A stretch of 64,000 bases of DNA. Origin: Paenibacillus sp. Lineage in GTDB: Bacteria > Bacillota > Bacilli > Paenibacillales > YIM-B00363. Each line of letters begins with the position of its first letter. Position 1 is the first letter of the stretch. Position numbers and translations under genes: made by a program. The stretch lies in NCBI RefSeq assembly GCF_035645195.1, contig NZ_DASQNA010000015.1:1-64000 (forward strand). The letters are read 5' to 3'. Under the pieces are notes generated by a model. The model saw only the letters and a list, made by a program, of their open reading frames with translations. It did not search any database and was not told where the DNA came from. This document shows, piece after piece, positions 16,463 through 25,770 of the stretch.

Positions 16463-18765
16463 GGGGTTCCCTCCTTCTTGAGTTGTCCCTGCGTCCCGCT
16501 CCCCGCCGGCGCGTCGCCGGGATATTCGATCCGGGAGTGGAAGACGCCGAGCAGCGTTTCCTTCATGCTTTTCGCGATGATGTCCAGCTCTTTCAGCGTC
16601 ATGTCGCATTCGTGGAACTGCTGGTCGTCCAGCCGATCCTTAATGATCTTCCGCACGATCGAATCGACCTGCTCCACCGTCGGATTGCGCAAGCTCCGCA
16701 CGGCCGCTTCCACCGAATCGGCGATGCCGACGACCGCCGCTTCCTTCGTCTGCGCTTTCGGGCCGGGGTACCGGTATTCCGACTCGGGAATCGGCTCCAC
16801 CGCCGCGGCCGCTTCCGCGTCGCCGGCCGATTCCGCGATGCGCGCGGCGTACTCTTCCCGCTGCTTCAGCGCTTTGTGGTAAAAATATTTCAGCAGCGTC
16901 GTGCCGTGGTGCTGCTCCGCGATGTCCCGAATCGGCTTCGGAATTTTCGCCTCGTTCAGCATGTCCACGCCGTCCTTCGCGTGCGCGATGATGATCGCCT
17001 TGCTCACGCTCGGATCGAGCGTGTCGTGCGGGTTGTCTCGGTTCATCTGGTTTTCGATGAAGTACGCCGGACGCCGCGTCTTGCCGATATCGTGGTAGAA
17101 CGAGCCGACGCGGCACAACAGGCCGTTCGCGCCGATCGCCTCCGCCGCCGCCTCCGACAAATTGCCGACCATGACGCTGTGGTGATACGTGCCCGGCGCT
17201 TCGGTCAAGAGCTTGCGCAGCAGCGGGTGATTCGGATTCGACAGCTCCACGAGCTTCAGCGGCGACAAAATGCCGAACGTCGCTTCGAAGAACGGCATGA
17301 GGCCGAGCACGAATACCGCCGTAACGACGCCGCCGGTGAACGCGTAAGCGACGGCGAGCAGCACCTCATGATAATTCCCCATTTCGGGGTTTTCGATTAA
17401 TGCGAGCAGCGTCACCGATAACGCCGAGACGATCGAAATGGCCATGCCGGCGCGGAGCACCGACGCCCGCTGGCTCACCCGGCGGATCATGAAAATGGCC
17501 ATAAAGCCGACGACGAGCGACACGAAGCCGTAATGGTAATCGAACAGCGCATCCTGCTCGGCATGGAACAGGATGCTGGCCATCGTGCTGAACAGCACCG
17601 TCGATATGATCGCGAGCTGATCGTCGAGCAAGAGCGCGATCAGCATCGTGCCGAGCGCCACCGGCGCGAGATAAGCGAGCGACGGATCCAAATCTTGCGC
17701 GACGGTGACGATTTTCATCAAGACGAGATTGATGGCGTAAATGAGCCAGAGCATGAGCAGCAGCCGATTGTCGGAGCGGACCGCCTGCCGCGAGTGGCGA
17801 ATGAACCAATGCAGCGCGCCTAGGAACAGGAAGCACAGCGCCGCGAGCCCGACCCTCGGAAGCACGTTGTTGTTCCGATTTTGAATCAAATTCATTTCGT
17901 CGAGCTTTTGGTACATCTCTTCGGTGATCGTTTCGCCCGCTCGGACGATCACTTCGCCCTTCTCGAAATAGATCGGCTCGGTTTCCCGCTCGGCCGCCTC
18001 CCGCGCGCGCTGCGTCGCTTCCTCGTCGTAAAACCGGTTCGGCGTCAGGGCGAAGCGAATGATTTCCTGCGTCAGCCCGCGGGTCACGTTGCTCGTCAAG
18101 TCGGAGGCGTTCACCCATTCCGGCACTTGCAGGCGGACCGCTTCCGCGTCGACGACCGGGTCGCCCATCAGCCGGTTCACGATGTTGATCGCGACCGGTT
18201 CCATTTCGAGCAATTGTTTCTCCGTTAACTTCGGCAGTTTATATAAGTCCTCTTCTTGAAAACGGTACTGCTGTTCGTACAGCCGCAGCCGAATTTCTTC
18301 GATTAAGGTATCGCTGTACGCGTTCGTGTTGTGCCACCGAGTGAGCGTCGTTTCGTACGTCTCGCGGAACATCTCGGGCAGCTTGTTCCGGTAGACGCTG
18401 ACCTTCTCCTCCGTCGTCAAACCGTCGTCGGCGTTGATGCGGGCGATTTCGTCGAACAGCCGCTCCACCAGCTCCGCGTTGCGCATCGGGACGATCGTCG
18501 ACACCGGCTGCACGCGCCGGACGGCTTCTTTCCGCGCCGCCTCAGTCGCCAGCTCGTCTTCGATTCGATCAGTCGCGTAAATCGTTTGTTTGCTTTCCGT
18601 ATTCGGCTGCACGTTATACGTCGGCGGGATGACGTTCTCTGCCAGCGTAAAATAAAAAAGAAGGGCGAACGACAGCAACAATGCCGCCCGAACACCCATG
18701 CTGTATCTCCAGCCTGTAGTTGTATATCGATGCTTGCCGCGAACGCGGACCTCTTTCGACGTCAT
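16459..18765 (-). CDS. pgpH: PgpH-type HD-domain c-di-AMP phosphodiesterase (7TM-7TMR-HD)
   Basis: 768 residues. One N-terminal transmembrane helix (residues about 25-45), a large extracellular domain to about 285, seven membrane helices to about 480, then a cytoplasmic HD domain with FYHDIGK and a second His pair in EQHHGTTLL. PgpH homologues hydrolyse cyclic di-AMP to pApA. It sits between phoH and ybeY, as yqfF does in B. subtilis. ATG follows GTAGGAGG. Confidence 0.95.
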   Translation of the reverse strand: MTSKEVRVRGKHRYTTTGWRYSMGVRAALLLSFALLFYFTLAENVIPPTYNVQPNTESKQTIYATDRIEDELATEAARKEAVRRVQPVSTIVPMRNAELVERLFDEIARINADDGLTTEEKVSVYRNKLPEMFRETYETTLTRWHNTNAYSDTLIEEIRLRLYEQQYRFQEEDLYKLPKLTEKQLLEMEPVAINIVNRLMGDPVVDAEAVRLQVPEWVNASDLTSNVTRGLTQEIIRFALTPNRFYDEEATQRAREAAERETEPIYFEKGEVIVRAGETITEEMYQKLDEMNLIQNRNNNVLPRVGLAALCFLFLGALHWFIRHSRQAVRSDNRLLLMLWLIYAINLVLMKIVTVAQDLDPSLAYLAPVALGTMLIALLLDDQLAIISTVLFSTMASILFHAEQDALFDYHYGFVSLVVGFMAIFMIRRVSQRASVLRAGMAISIVSALSVTLLALIENPEMGNYHEVLLAVAYAFTGGVVTAVFVLGLMPFFEATFGILSPLKLVELSNPNHPLLRKLLTEAPGTYHHSVMVGNLSEAAAEAIGANGLLCRVGSFYHDIGKTRRPAYFIENQMNRDNPHDTLDPSVSKAIIIAHAKDGVDMLNEAKIPKPIRDIAEQHHGTTLLKYFYHKALKQREEYAARIAESAGDAEAAAAVEPIPESEYRYPGPKAQTKEAAVVGIADSVEAAVRSLRNPTVEQVDSIVRKIIKDRLDDQQFHECDMTLKELDIIAKSMKETLLGVFHSRIEYPGDAPAGSGTQGQLKKEGTP

Positions 18766-18783
18766 GAGGGGGGCCTCCTACGG

Positions 18784-19758
18784 CTATTGATGATCCTTGA
18801 ACCGATCGTACGCCACGATGATTTTTTGGACCAACGAATGGCGGACGACGTCCGATTCGGCGAAATAAATGAAGCCGATTTCGGGGATGGAGCGCAGGAT
18901 GCGTTCCGCTTCGACGAGACCGGAGCTTTTGCCCCGGGGCAGGTCGATTTGGGTGACGTCCCCGGTGACGACCATTTTCGAGCCGAAGCCGAGACGCGTC
19001 AGGAACATCTTCATCTGCTCCGGCGTCGTGTTTTGCGCTTCGTCCAAAATGATGAACGAATCTTCCAGCGTCCGTCCCCGCATGTAGGCGAGCGGCGCGA
19101 CCTCGATCGTCCCCCGCTCCAGCGCCTTCGCGACCGCTTCGGGTCCGAGCACGTCATGCAGCGCGTCGTACAGCGGACGCAAGTACGGGTCGACCTTCTC
19201 CTGCAGATCGCCCGGCAAGAAGCCGAGGCTTTCGCCCGCTTCCACGGCCGGACGCGTGAGCACGATCCGCTTCACTTTGCCTTCTTTGAGCGCCGTGACG
19301 GCGAGCACGACCGCGAGGTACGTCTTGCCCGTCCCGGCCGGTCCGATCCCGAACACGATATCCTTCTTGCGGATCGTCGATACATAATGCTTCTGGCCGA
19401 TCGTCTTCACCTTGATCGGCTTGCCTTTGTACGTCGTCGTAATTTCGCCCTTGAACAGATCGAGCAGCTGGTCGGCCTGCATCGTGCGGGCGAGTTCGAT
19501 CGCGTACATGACGTCCCTCTCCGACAGCGCGTACCCGCCGCGGATGAGCTCGAGCAGCACCTCGAACAGCTGCGTGAGCGATTCCACCTGTTCCTTCGTG
19601 CCCTGTACGGTCAGCTCCGCGTCCCGGGAAAACAGCCGGGCGTTCATCTCTTTCTCGATCAAGTGAAGGAAAGTATCCCCTGGACCGAACAGGGCCAGTC
19701 CTTCGGCCGCGTTGCGCAGCGTTATTTTAGCGGAATGTTCAGCGATGCGTTCGTTCAA
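18784..19758 (-). CDS. phoH: PhoH-like ATPase
   Basis: 324 residues. Walker A is GPAGTGKTYLAV (residues about 140-150) and the Walker B-like segment is SFIILDEAQNTTPEQ, followed by TRLGFGSKMVVTGDVTQIDLP. A KH-like N-terminal region precedes the ATPase. PhoH is a predicted RNA-acting ATPase, often co-located with ybeY as here. The reading frame begins with TTG, downstream of AAGGAGTGAAGGA; no ATG occurs near the expected N-terminus. Confidence 0.93.
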   Translation of the reverse strand: MNERIAEHSAKITLRNAAEGLALFGPGDTFLHLIEKEMNARLFSRDAELTVQGTKEQVESLTQLFEVLLELIRGGYALSERDVMYAIELARTMQADQLLDLFKGEITTTYKGKPIKVKTIGQKHYVSTIRKKDIVFGIGPAGTGKTYLAVVLAVTALKEGKVKRIVLTRPAVEAGESLGFLPGDLQEKVDPYLRPLYDALHDVLGPEAVAKALERGTIEVAPLAYMRGRTLEDSFIILDEAQNTTPEQMKMFLTRLGFGSKMVVTGDVTQIDLPRGKSSGLVEAERILRSIPEIGFIYFAESDVVRHSLVQKIIVAYDRFKDHQ

Positions 19759-19840
19759 TAGCGTCCTTCACTCCTTGTTGGCTTGTCGAAGTCGTCGCAG
19801 GGCCGCGGGCGCCGCCCGGGCAAGTCCGTACCGTCGAACG

Positions 19841-21073
19841 TCAGGAGCGATTTTCTTTCTCGGCGGGTTCCGGTTCCGGCGGAGCGAGCTCCTCCGGCAG
19901 GATCGTTCTTTCCGCCGCCAAATCGACCTCGACTTCGAATACCACTTTCATTACCACTTTACCATTGTCGGTACGCTCATGCAAAATTTTTTCCTGCCGA
20001 ATGACCGCGTCCCCCCCGACGTTCGCGACCAAATCGGCCCGGGCGTTCGCGAGGCCCGTCTCCCTCGCCTCTTTCGCCGTCCGCTTCTCCTCTTGCACCG
20101 AGGCTTCGTGCCGCGTCACCGTCATCCACCCGACCGGCGTCGTCCACGGCCCGAGGCGGAGCTGCTTGCGGTCGGATTCGACGCGCTCGTTCGCGAACGG
20201 CTTCTGCCAATACCCTGTCAGCTGCAGCGCCCGCGATCCGAGCACGAGATGGAACGACGAGCGCGCGTTGCCCGTGAGCGCCTGATGCTGTTTGACGGTG
20301 GGCACGGTGACGTTGTATTCGTACCAGACGAGTCCGCGGACCTTCCCCTCCGCTACGACGGCTTCGCGGTTTTCTTCATCTCCTAGAATGCCCGAAATCA
20401 AAATATCTCCTCGTTTCACCCGCGCGTGGACGCCGACCTGCGGCACGCCGCGGTCCGCGATGATGCTCGTAATGACGCCGTCCGAATTCGATACGATGTG
20501 GCGCGGGCTTTGCGGCGTCCGCTTCGCGGGAATCGTCGCTTCGACGACGCGGATCGTCGCGGCGGTCCCCTGCATGTCGATGCCGACCCACGCGGCGTTC
20601 GGCAGCGAGCGGGTCAGCCGGTCGGCGAGCTCGCCGCGGTCGCCGAGCCGGAACTTCCACTGGAGCGGGTGCAGTCCTTCGGCTCTCGCGGCCTGCAAAA
20701 TTTGCTCCTTCGGAATCGTATCGTTGCCCGTCACCTCGACGCTCCAGACGACGGCGGACAGCAGATACATGCCGACGACGAAGCCGGCCGCGCCGGCCAG
20801 AAACCATTTCCGCCGGGCCAGTTTGTCCAACAAAAAGGGAAACCCGTAGCGCCCCGTCGTCCGCACCCGGCAGCCTGTCTCCCGCAAAAACGGCTTCAGC
20901 CGGAAGTAGTCCGGCACCGTAATATAGCACTCGCCCCGATTCTCGCCGCGCCGGCGAATGTCCCACACGGGGACGCCGCCTTCGGCCAGCCGGTTGATGA
21001 GCCTCTCGAACGACGTCCCGGCGACGGTCACCTTCACATATCCCTGTATGTATCGAATCAGCTGCGCGTTCAT
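19841..21073 (-). CDS. yqfD: Sporulation protein YqfD
   Basis: 410 residues. A cytoplasmic N-terminal domain ends at a single hydrophobic helix (WFLAGAAGFVVGMYLLSAVVW, about residues 90-110, 21 positions), followed by a POTRA-like segment (VEVTGNDTIPKEQILQAA) and a large beta-rich outer domain. YqfD family proteins are needed for efficient sporulation, controlled by SigE in B. subtilis. Forms a pair with yqfC, 22 bp upstream. Acidic Pro/Glu tail at the C-terminus. Confidence 0.93.
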   Translation of the reverse strand: MNAQLIRYIQGYVKVTVAGTSFERLINRLAEGGVPVWDIRRRGENRGECYITVPDYFRLKPFLRETGCRVRTTGRYGFPFLLDKLARRKWFLAGAAGFVVGMYLLSAVVWSVEVTGNDTIPKEQILQAARAEGLHPLQWKFRLGDRGELADRLTRSLPNAAWVGIDMQGTAATIRVVEATIPAKRTPQSPRHIVSNSDGVITSIIADRGVPQVGVHARVKRGDILISGILGDEENREAVVAEGKVRGLVWYEYNVTVPTVKQHQALTGNARSSFHLVLGSRALQLTGYWQKPFANERVESDRKQLRLGPWTTPVGWMTVTRHEASVQEEKRTAKEARETGLANARADLVANVGGDAVIRQEKILHERTDNGKVVMKVVFEVEVDLAAERTILPEELAPPEPEPAEKENRS

Positions 21074-21095
21074 CCGCCTTCCCCCTTCTATCGCG

Positions 21096-21371
21096 TTACC
21101 CGAATTTCACTTCGTCGATATGTCCTTCGATGAACACTTCTTCCGTTACGATCGCGCGGATCGACAGCTGCCTGCCGCGGATTTCGAGCGTCCCCTGCGT
21201 CAGCGCGAGCTTTAAGTACGTGTCGGTAAAATGGAGCACCCCCCGGTGGTTCTCCACGTACACCTGCATGTTGCCGATCATCGTGACGCGCGGCAAGTCG
21301 AAGACCACGTCCTGGGGAAGGTCCAGCATGTCCGTCGTCCACTTCGTCAGCTTGCGAGTCCAGCGTCGCAT
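21096..21371 (-). CDS. yqfC: Sporulation protein YqfC
   Basis: 91 residues; the YabP/YqfC family fold is indicated by LDLPQDVVFDLPRVTMIG, ENHRGVLHF and the RGRQLSIRAI strand. YqfC is a forespore-engulfment-stage protein in B. subtilis. ATG is used; the GGAGGGAGG box lies about 17 nt upstream, a little far. A SigE-like promoter candidate precedes it. Confidence 0.92.
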   Translation of the reverse strand: MRRWTRKLTKWTTDMLDLPQDVVFDLPRVTMIGNMQVYVENHRGVLHFTDTYLKLALTQGTLEIRGRQLSIRAIVTEEVFIEGHIDEVKFG

Positions 21372-21406
21372 AAGGTCAATGGGCGCCTCCCTCCTGATCT
21401 CTTAAC

Positions 21407-21435
21407 AAAATATGCGGCGTAACGGCCGAATATAA
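21407..21435 (-). promoter_or_regulatory. Candidate SigE-type promoter for yqfC-yqfD
   Basis: On the minus strand TTATATT, 14 bp, CATATTTT. This fits the mother-cell SigE pattern (KMATATT, 13-15 bp, CATAHNNT) with one mismatch in the -35 box and suits the known regulation of these genes in Bacillus. Confidence 0.5.
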
Positions 21436-21476
21436 GAAAAACTTTTCGGCCGGCGGGGGCGCTCCTCCAGACGCAA

Positions 21477-21514
21477 AACGGCCGGACCGGAGGTTTTCCT
21501 CCGGCCCGGCCGTT
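21477..21514 (-). terminator. Terminator after the floA unit
   Basis: AACGGCCGG..CCGGAGG pairs with CCTCCGG..CCGGCCGTT around a 4-nt loop, followed by TTTTGCG on the minus strand. It separates the nfeD-floA unit from yqfC-yqfD. Confidence 0.7.
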
Positions 21515-21534
21515 GCGAAAAGGCGGGCATATCG

Positions 21535-21993
21535 TTAACGTTTGCGGCTCGTATGCGGGCGGATCGCCCTAGGGGGGCCGAACACTTCGGCCCAGATCAT
21601 GCCCTCCGCGGCGCGGCGCGGATCGATGCCCGCCGGCCGGCGCTTCGGGGCCGGCGCGGGCGCGGGCCGCGGCGCAGGAGCCGGCCGCGCGGCGGCGGCT
21701 CGCGCAGGCTTGGACGGCGCGGACTCCGGCTCCGACGGCTCCCAGGCGGCAGCGCGAGGATCGGCCGGCTGAGGCGCCGTCGGCGCATCCGCCGGACGCG
21801 CCGGCTCCCCGCGGGAGAGGCCGCCCCCGAGGGGGCCTTCGCCGCCGAACGGCGGCATGCCGCCCCGCGGGCCGCCCTGCGCGGTCGCGCCGCGAATTTT
21901 ATTGACGAGGAAGGAGATGATGCCGAACGCGATCGCGACGACGAACACGTTGTCGAAGATGAGGTCCAGCAGCATCATGATTAAATCGTCCAC
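21535..21993 (-). CDS. Membrane protein with Pro/Ala-rich tail, in the yqfB position
   Basis: 152 residues. One N-terminal transmembrane helix (DNVFVVAIAFGIISFLV), then a Gly-rich stretch and a long low-complexity Pro/Ala/Arg region ending in a short conserved-looking block (GMIWAEVFGPPRAIRPH). GTG start behind GAGGTG, 24 bp after floA. In B. subtilis a small unrelated-looking gene (yqfB) lies here. The tail composition is typical of disordered cytoplasmic or wall-spanning linkers. A role with the flotillin is only suggested by location. Confidence 0.65.
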   Translation of the reverse strand: MDDLIMMLLDLIFDNVFVVAIAFGIISFLVNKIRGATAQGGPRGGMPPFGGEGPLGGGLSRGEPARPADAPTAPQPADPRAAAWEPSEPESAPSKPARAAAARPAPAPRPAPAPAPKRRPAGIDPRRAAEGMIWAEVFGPPRAIRPHTSRKR

Positions 21994-22017
21994 GCGTCAG
22001 CACCTCGTTTCGCCGGA

Positions 22018-22998
22018 TTACTTGCTGCCGCCATCGTCCGGATTCATCTTGCCGAACGCGTCGCGCATTTGCGTATCCGCGTCGATGTTTTTCAGGTTCA
22101 TGTAATCCATTACGCCGAGCTTGCCGCCGCGAAGCGCTTCCGCCATCGCGAGCGGGACCTGCGATTCGGCTTCGACGACCTTCGCGCGCATTTCCTCGAC
22201 GCGCGCTTTCATCTCCTGCTCGTGAGCGACGGCCATCGCGCGGCGCTCCTCCGCCTTCGCTTGGGCGATGCGCTTGTCGGCTTCCGCCTGCTCGGTCTGC
22301 AGGTTCGCGCCGATGTTTTTGCCGACGTCCACGTCCGCGATATCGATCGACAAAATTTCGAACGCCGTTCCGGCGTCGAGCCCTTTGCCGAGCACCGTGC
22401 GGGAAATGAGGTCCGGGTTTTCCAACACTTCTTTATGCGTGCTCGCCGAACCGACGGTCGTGACGATGCCTTCGCCGACGCGCGCCATGATCGTCTCTTC
22501 GCCGGCGCCGCCGACGAGGCGTTCGATGTTCGCGCGCACGGTCACCCGCGCCTTCACCTTCACCTCGATGCCGTCTTTCGCCACGGCGGCGACCCACGGC
22601 GTCTCGATCACCTTCGGATTGACGCTCATTTGCACCGCCTGCAGCACGTCCCGGCCGGCAAGGTCGATCGCCGCGGCGCGCTCGAACGCGAGCTGAATGT
22701 TGGCGCGCTCGGCGGCGATCAGCGCGTTGACGACGCGGTCGACGTTGCCGCCCGCGAGGTAATGGCTCTCGAGCTGGTTGATCGTAATGGCGAGGCCCGC
22801 TTTATGCGCTTTGATCATCGGGTTTACGATGCGGCTCGGGATGACGCGGCGCAGCCGCATCGCCACGAGCGTGATGATGCCGATCCGAACGCCCGACGCG
22901 AGCGCCGAAATCCACAGCATCACCGGGAAGAAGCTCATAAACACGATGAACGCGATCAAGATGACGGCAATCAGCAATAAACTGGTAATGTCCAACAT
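22018..22998 (-). CDS. floA: Flotillin-like protein FloA
   Basis: 326 residues. N-terminal membrane hairpin ([18 protein letters not shown]), then the SPFH/band 7 domain ([13 protein letters not shown] ... [16 protein letters not shown]) and a long coiled coil rich in Ala/Glu/Arg ([19 protein letters not shown]). FloA marks functional membrane microdomains and oligomerises there. Upstream nfeD and this gene form the conserved yqeZ-floA pair. The final segment ([20 protein letters not shown]) is highly conserved in the family. Confidence 0.96.
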   Translation of the reverse strand: MLDITSLLLIAVILIAFIVFMSFFPVMLWISALASGVRIGIITLVAMRLRRVIPSRIVNPMIKAHKAGLAITINQLESHYLAGGNVDRVVNALIAAERANIQLAFERAAAIDLAGRDVLQAVQMSVNPKVIETPWVAAVAKDGIEVKVKARVTVRANIERLVGGAGEETIMARVGEGIVTTVGSASTHKEVLENPDLISRTVLGKGLDAGTAFEILSIDIADVDVGKNIGANLQTEQAEADKRIAQAKAEERRAMAVAHEQEMKARVEEMRAKVVEAESQVPLAMAEALRGGKLGVMDYMNLKNIDADTQMRDAFGKMNPDDGGSK

Positions 22999-23025
22999 TT
23001 CTAAATTCCTGCCTCTCGATTTAAA

Positions 23026-24426
23026 TTAGGCGTCCCCTTGCGGGGGCACTTCCTTCACGACGACGCGCATTCCGTCGACGTCTACGACCGCGACGTCCGC
23101 GCCGGCCGGGATAAATTCCCCGTTCGTCACGACGTCGATCCGTTGCCCGCCCACGAGCGCGATGCCCGACGGGCGAAGCGGCGTCGCCGCCGTTCCGTTT
23201 TGCCCGACCAATTCCTTCCTAGTCTCGTGCGAAACGTAGCCTTCCTCGGTTTTCAGCGCGTCCCGCAAAATGAATCGATTCCATACGCCGCGGTGCTTAA
23301 AATAGCGGACGAACACTGCCGCGATCGCCGCCCCGACGAACGCCGCGATGCCGAGCGAGCGAAGCGCGTCGCCCGTATCGTAGGCGGCTAAGACGACGCC
23401 GGCGATGAGCGACGCCGAGCCGAGAATGCCGAGGATGCCGAAGCTCGGGATGAACAGCTCCAGCACGAGCAGAGCGATGCCGGCGACGAACAAGGCGATA
23501 TGCTCCGTTCCCGCGAAGCCCGCAATGAAATTGCCGAGAAAATACAGCCCGAACGATGCGACGCCGACGATGCCGGGCGCGCCGAAGCCGGGCACGAGCA
23601 GCTCGATTAAGAGCCCCGCGACGCCGAGGACGAGCAGGATCGTTTGGGTCGCCGGATGCGTCAGAAACCGGGCCGCCTCCTCGGCGAGCGTCGGCTCGAT
23701 CCGCTCCACGCGCTCCGCTTGAATCGTCGCGAGCACCTCGTCGAGCGTCGCGACGACGCCCTCCGCGTACCCGACGCCCGCGGCGTCCTTCGCCGACAGC
23801 GTAATCAAATCGCCGGGTTCCTTCACCTTGCCGATGGCATCGAGCGTGACGCGCACCGTGTCGTCGACCATCCCTTCGGCGATGTCGGGATCCCGTCCCG
23901 CCCGCTGCGCGGCGCTGCGCATTTGCTGCACCCAGACCGACACGATCTTCGAATCTCTCACCCGCTCCCCCGAGCCGTCGACGATCGCCGCCGCCCCGAG
24001 CGTGCTGCCTTCCTGCATGTAAATTTCGTCGGCGTTCAGAGCAATGTAACTGCCGGCCGAAATCGCTTTGCCTTCGACGTATGCGACCGTACGGAGCGGG
24101 CTTTGACGAATTTCTTCGCCGATTTCCGTCGCGGCGTCGAGCCGTCCCCCGAACGTATCGATGACGAGCACGACCGTGTCGGCGCCCATCGCCTCCGCTT
24201 CTCCGAGCGCCCGCGTCAAAAATCGCTGCAGCCCCGCTTCTACCGTTCGATCGACGGGGATGACCGCGACGGTGCCGGCGTCCGTCGTTCTGCCGTCCGC
24301 CGTCTGCGCCGTCGCCGCTTCTCCGGCCGACGCGGCGCCCGCCGCCCCGAACGCGAACGCGGAGGCTGCCGCCAGCAGCAGCGAGGCGGCGATGCGCCCG
24401 CGCAGCCGGCGAATCGCGTTGCCCAT
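23026..24426 (-). CDS. nfeD: NfeD family membrane-bound ClpP-class protease
   Basis: 466 residues. Signal-like N-terminus (LLLAAASAFAFGAAGAA), a ClpP-class protease domain (residues about 50-240) with the catalytic Ser in KAISAGSYIAL and the downstream GSTLGAAA stretch, then four membrane helices and a C-terminal OB fold (GQNGTAATPLRPSGIAL). Co-transcribed with floA, matching the long NfeD1b type partner of flotillins. Substrate in the cell is not known. Confidence 0.93.
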   Translation of the reverse strand: MGNAIRRLRGRIAASLLLAAASAFAFGAAGAASAGEAATAQTADGRTTDAGTVAVIPVDRTVEAGLQRFLTRALGEAEAMGADTVVLVIDTFGGRLDAATEIGEEIRQSPLRTVAYVEGKAISAGSYIALNADEIYMQEGSTLGAAAIVDGSGERVRDSKIVSVWVQQMRSAAQRAGRDPDIAEGMVDDTVRVTLDAIGKVKEPGDLITLSAKDAAGVGYAEGVVATLDEVLATIQAERVERIEPTLAEEAARFLTHPATQTILLVLGVAGLLIELLVPGFGAPGIVGVASFGLYFLGNFIAGFAGTEHIALFVAGIALLVLELFIPSFGILGILGSASLIAGVVLAAYDTGDALRSLGIAAFVGAAIAAVFVRYFKHRGVWNRFILRDALKTEEGYVSHETRKELVGQNGTAATPLRPSGIALVGGQRIDVVTNGEFIPAGADVAVVDVDGMRVVVKEVPPQGDA

Positions 24427-24539
24427 AGCGTCACTCCTTTTCTTTGCTTTCGTTCTTTATTATGTACGGTATTACGCAACGAGAACGCTGTCGTTTCAAA
24501 ACGCCGAATTCCCGCCCGCATTCGAGCCGATAAACCGAA

Positions 24540-24567
24540 AACGCCCCCGATCGTCGATCGGGGGCGT
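24540..24567 (-). terminator. Terminator after yqeY
   Basis: Perfect ACGCCCCCGATC/GATCGGGGGCGT-type stem with 3-nt loop, ending in TTTTCGG on the minus strand. It isolates rpsU-yqeY from nfeD. Confidence 0.75.
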
Positions 24568-24578
24568 CTGTCGGGTTG

Positions 24579-25022
24579 TTATACCAATAACCGCTGCACG
24601 GCTGCGTTCACTTGCTTGCCATCTGCACGGCCTTTCACCTTCGGCATCAATGCGCTCATTACTTTGCCCATGTCGGCTTTGGAGGTTGCACCCACGGCGC
24701 TGATCGTCTCTTGCACCAGTTGGTCCAGCTCTTCGTCGGTTAAGGGTTGAGGCATGTAGCGCTGTATGATTTCCAATTCAGCCTTCGCTTGCTCGGCAAG
24801 GTCCTCGCGGCCTGCTTTCTCGAACTCTTGAAGGGCGTCCCGACGCTGCTTCGTTTCACGAGTCAGAATGTCCATCACTTCGTCGTCGGTAAGGTCGCGG
24901 CGCGCGTCAATTTCCGCATTCTTGACCGCCGAACGAACCATGCGCACGACGGAAAGGGCGAATTTATCACCGCTCTTCATCAATGCTTTCATATCTTCGT
25001 TCAAGCGTTCGCTCAGCTTCAT
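24579..25022 (-). CDS. yqeY: GatB/YqeY domain protein
   Basis: 147 residues, all-helical. Begins MKLSERLNEDMKALMKSG and carries the GatB tail-like C-terminal region (GKVMSALMPKVKGRADGKQVN) typical of YqeY. The free-standing family resembles the tRNA-binding tail of the amidotransferase GatB; its own role is not established. Follows rpsU by 15 bp. Confidence 0.94.
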   Translation of the reverse strand: MKLSERLNEDMKALMKSGDKFALSVVRMVRSAVKNAEIDARRDLTDDEVMDILTRETKQRRDALQEFEKAGREDLAEQAKAELEIIQRYMPQPLTDEELDQLVQETISAVGATSKADMGKVMSALMPKVKGRADGKQVNAAVQRLLV

Positions 25023-25037
25023 GCTTCGGACAGCCTC

Positions 25038-25211
25038 CTAGAATTTGCGCTTGCGGGCAGCTTCGGACTTCTTCTTGCGCTTCACGCTCGGCTTCTCGTA
25101 ATGTCTGCGTTTCTTCACTTCAGCCAATACGCCGTCTTTGGAGATGGATCTCTTGAATCGGCGAAGAGCAGCGTCGATGGTCTCGTTTTTGCGAACTTTC
25201 GTTTCGGACAC
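25038..25211 (-). CDS. rpsU: 30S ribosomal protein S21
   Basis: 57 residues, same length as B. subtilis S21, with [19 protein letters not shown] and a very basic C-terminus ([14 protein letters not shown]). Start is GTG (VSETKVRKN) preceded by GGAGGGAGG; the longer frame to an upstream Met would add residues foreign to the family. S21 sits at the anti-Shine-Dalgarno platform of the small subunit. Confidence 0.95.
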   Translation of the reverse strand: MSETKVRKNETIDAALRRFKRSISKDGVLAEVKKRRHYEKPSVKRKKKSEAARKRKF

Positions 25212-25266
25212 CTGTTTTCCCTCCCTCCGACTAAGCACTCCAAAAAAACGCGGTATATCATACGAT

Positions 25267-25296
25267 ATTATAATGTATAGGCGAATGCGGTGTCAA
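25267..25296 (-). promoter_or_regulatory. SigA promoter of rpsU-yqeY
   Basis: TTGACA, 18 bp, TATAAT on the minus strand, 56 bp before the rpsU start. Confidence 0.85.
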
Positions 25297-25302
25297 CTCG
25301 GT

Positions 25303-25644
25303 TTATCCAACAATCGGTCCGAGCTTTTTTCCCCCTAGCAAATGGAAGTGCAGGTGGTATACGACCTGCCCGCCTTCGTCGTTGCAATTGTTGATCAAAC
25401 GGTACCCTTTGTCCTTGATGCCGAGCTGCTCGGCGACCTGCTGCGCGGCGAGCGCGATGTCTCCGATGACGTTCGCGTCTTCCGGCGTCACGTCGTTCAT
25501 CGTCGCGATGTGCTTCTTCGGGATGAGCAGCACGTGCACGGGCGCGGCCGGTTGAATGTCGTGGAACGCGAGCACCGTGTCGGTCTCCAGCACCTTTTTA
25601 GACGGGATGGCGCCCTCGACAATTTTGCAAAAAATGCAATCCAT
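25303..25644 (-). CDS. HIT family (histidine triad) protein
   Basis: 113 residues, Hint branch. N-terminal CIFCKIVEGAIPS, then VLLIPKKHI and the triad HLHFHLLGG near the C-terminus. Such proteins hydrolyse nucleoside phosphoramidates, including aminoacyl-adenylates. Strong AAGGAGG start. Divergent from the DUF421 gene; a TTGGAC-18 bp-TAAAAT promoter candidate lies at 25686-25715. Confidence 0.94.
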   Translation of the reverse strand: MDCIFCKIVEGAIPSKKVLETDTVLAFHDIQPAAPVHVLLIPKKHIATMNDVTPEDANVIGDIALAAQQVAEQLGIKDKGYRLINNCNDEGGQVVYHLHFHLLGGKKLGPIVG

Positions 25645-25770
25645 CGCTCCATGCCTCCTTCCTGGCGAATGTTCCGTATTTCCACATTTTACACCGTCGG
25701 CGCGGGCTCGTCCAATGTACGTTTAGTTCGCCGCCGGCGTGCCCATCCTGTAGATAGAGGTGTAGTTGCC

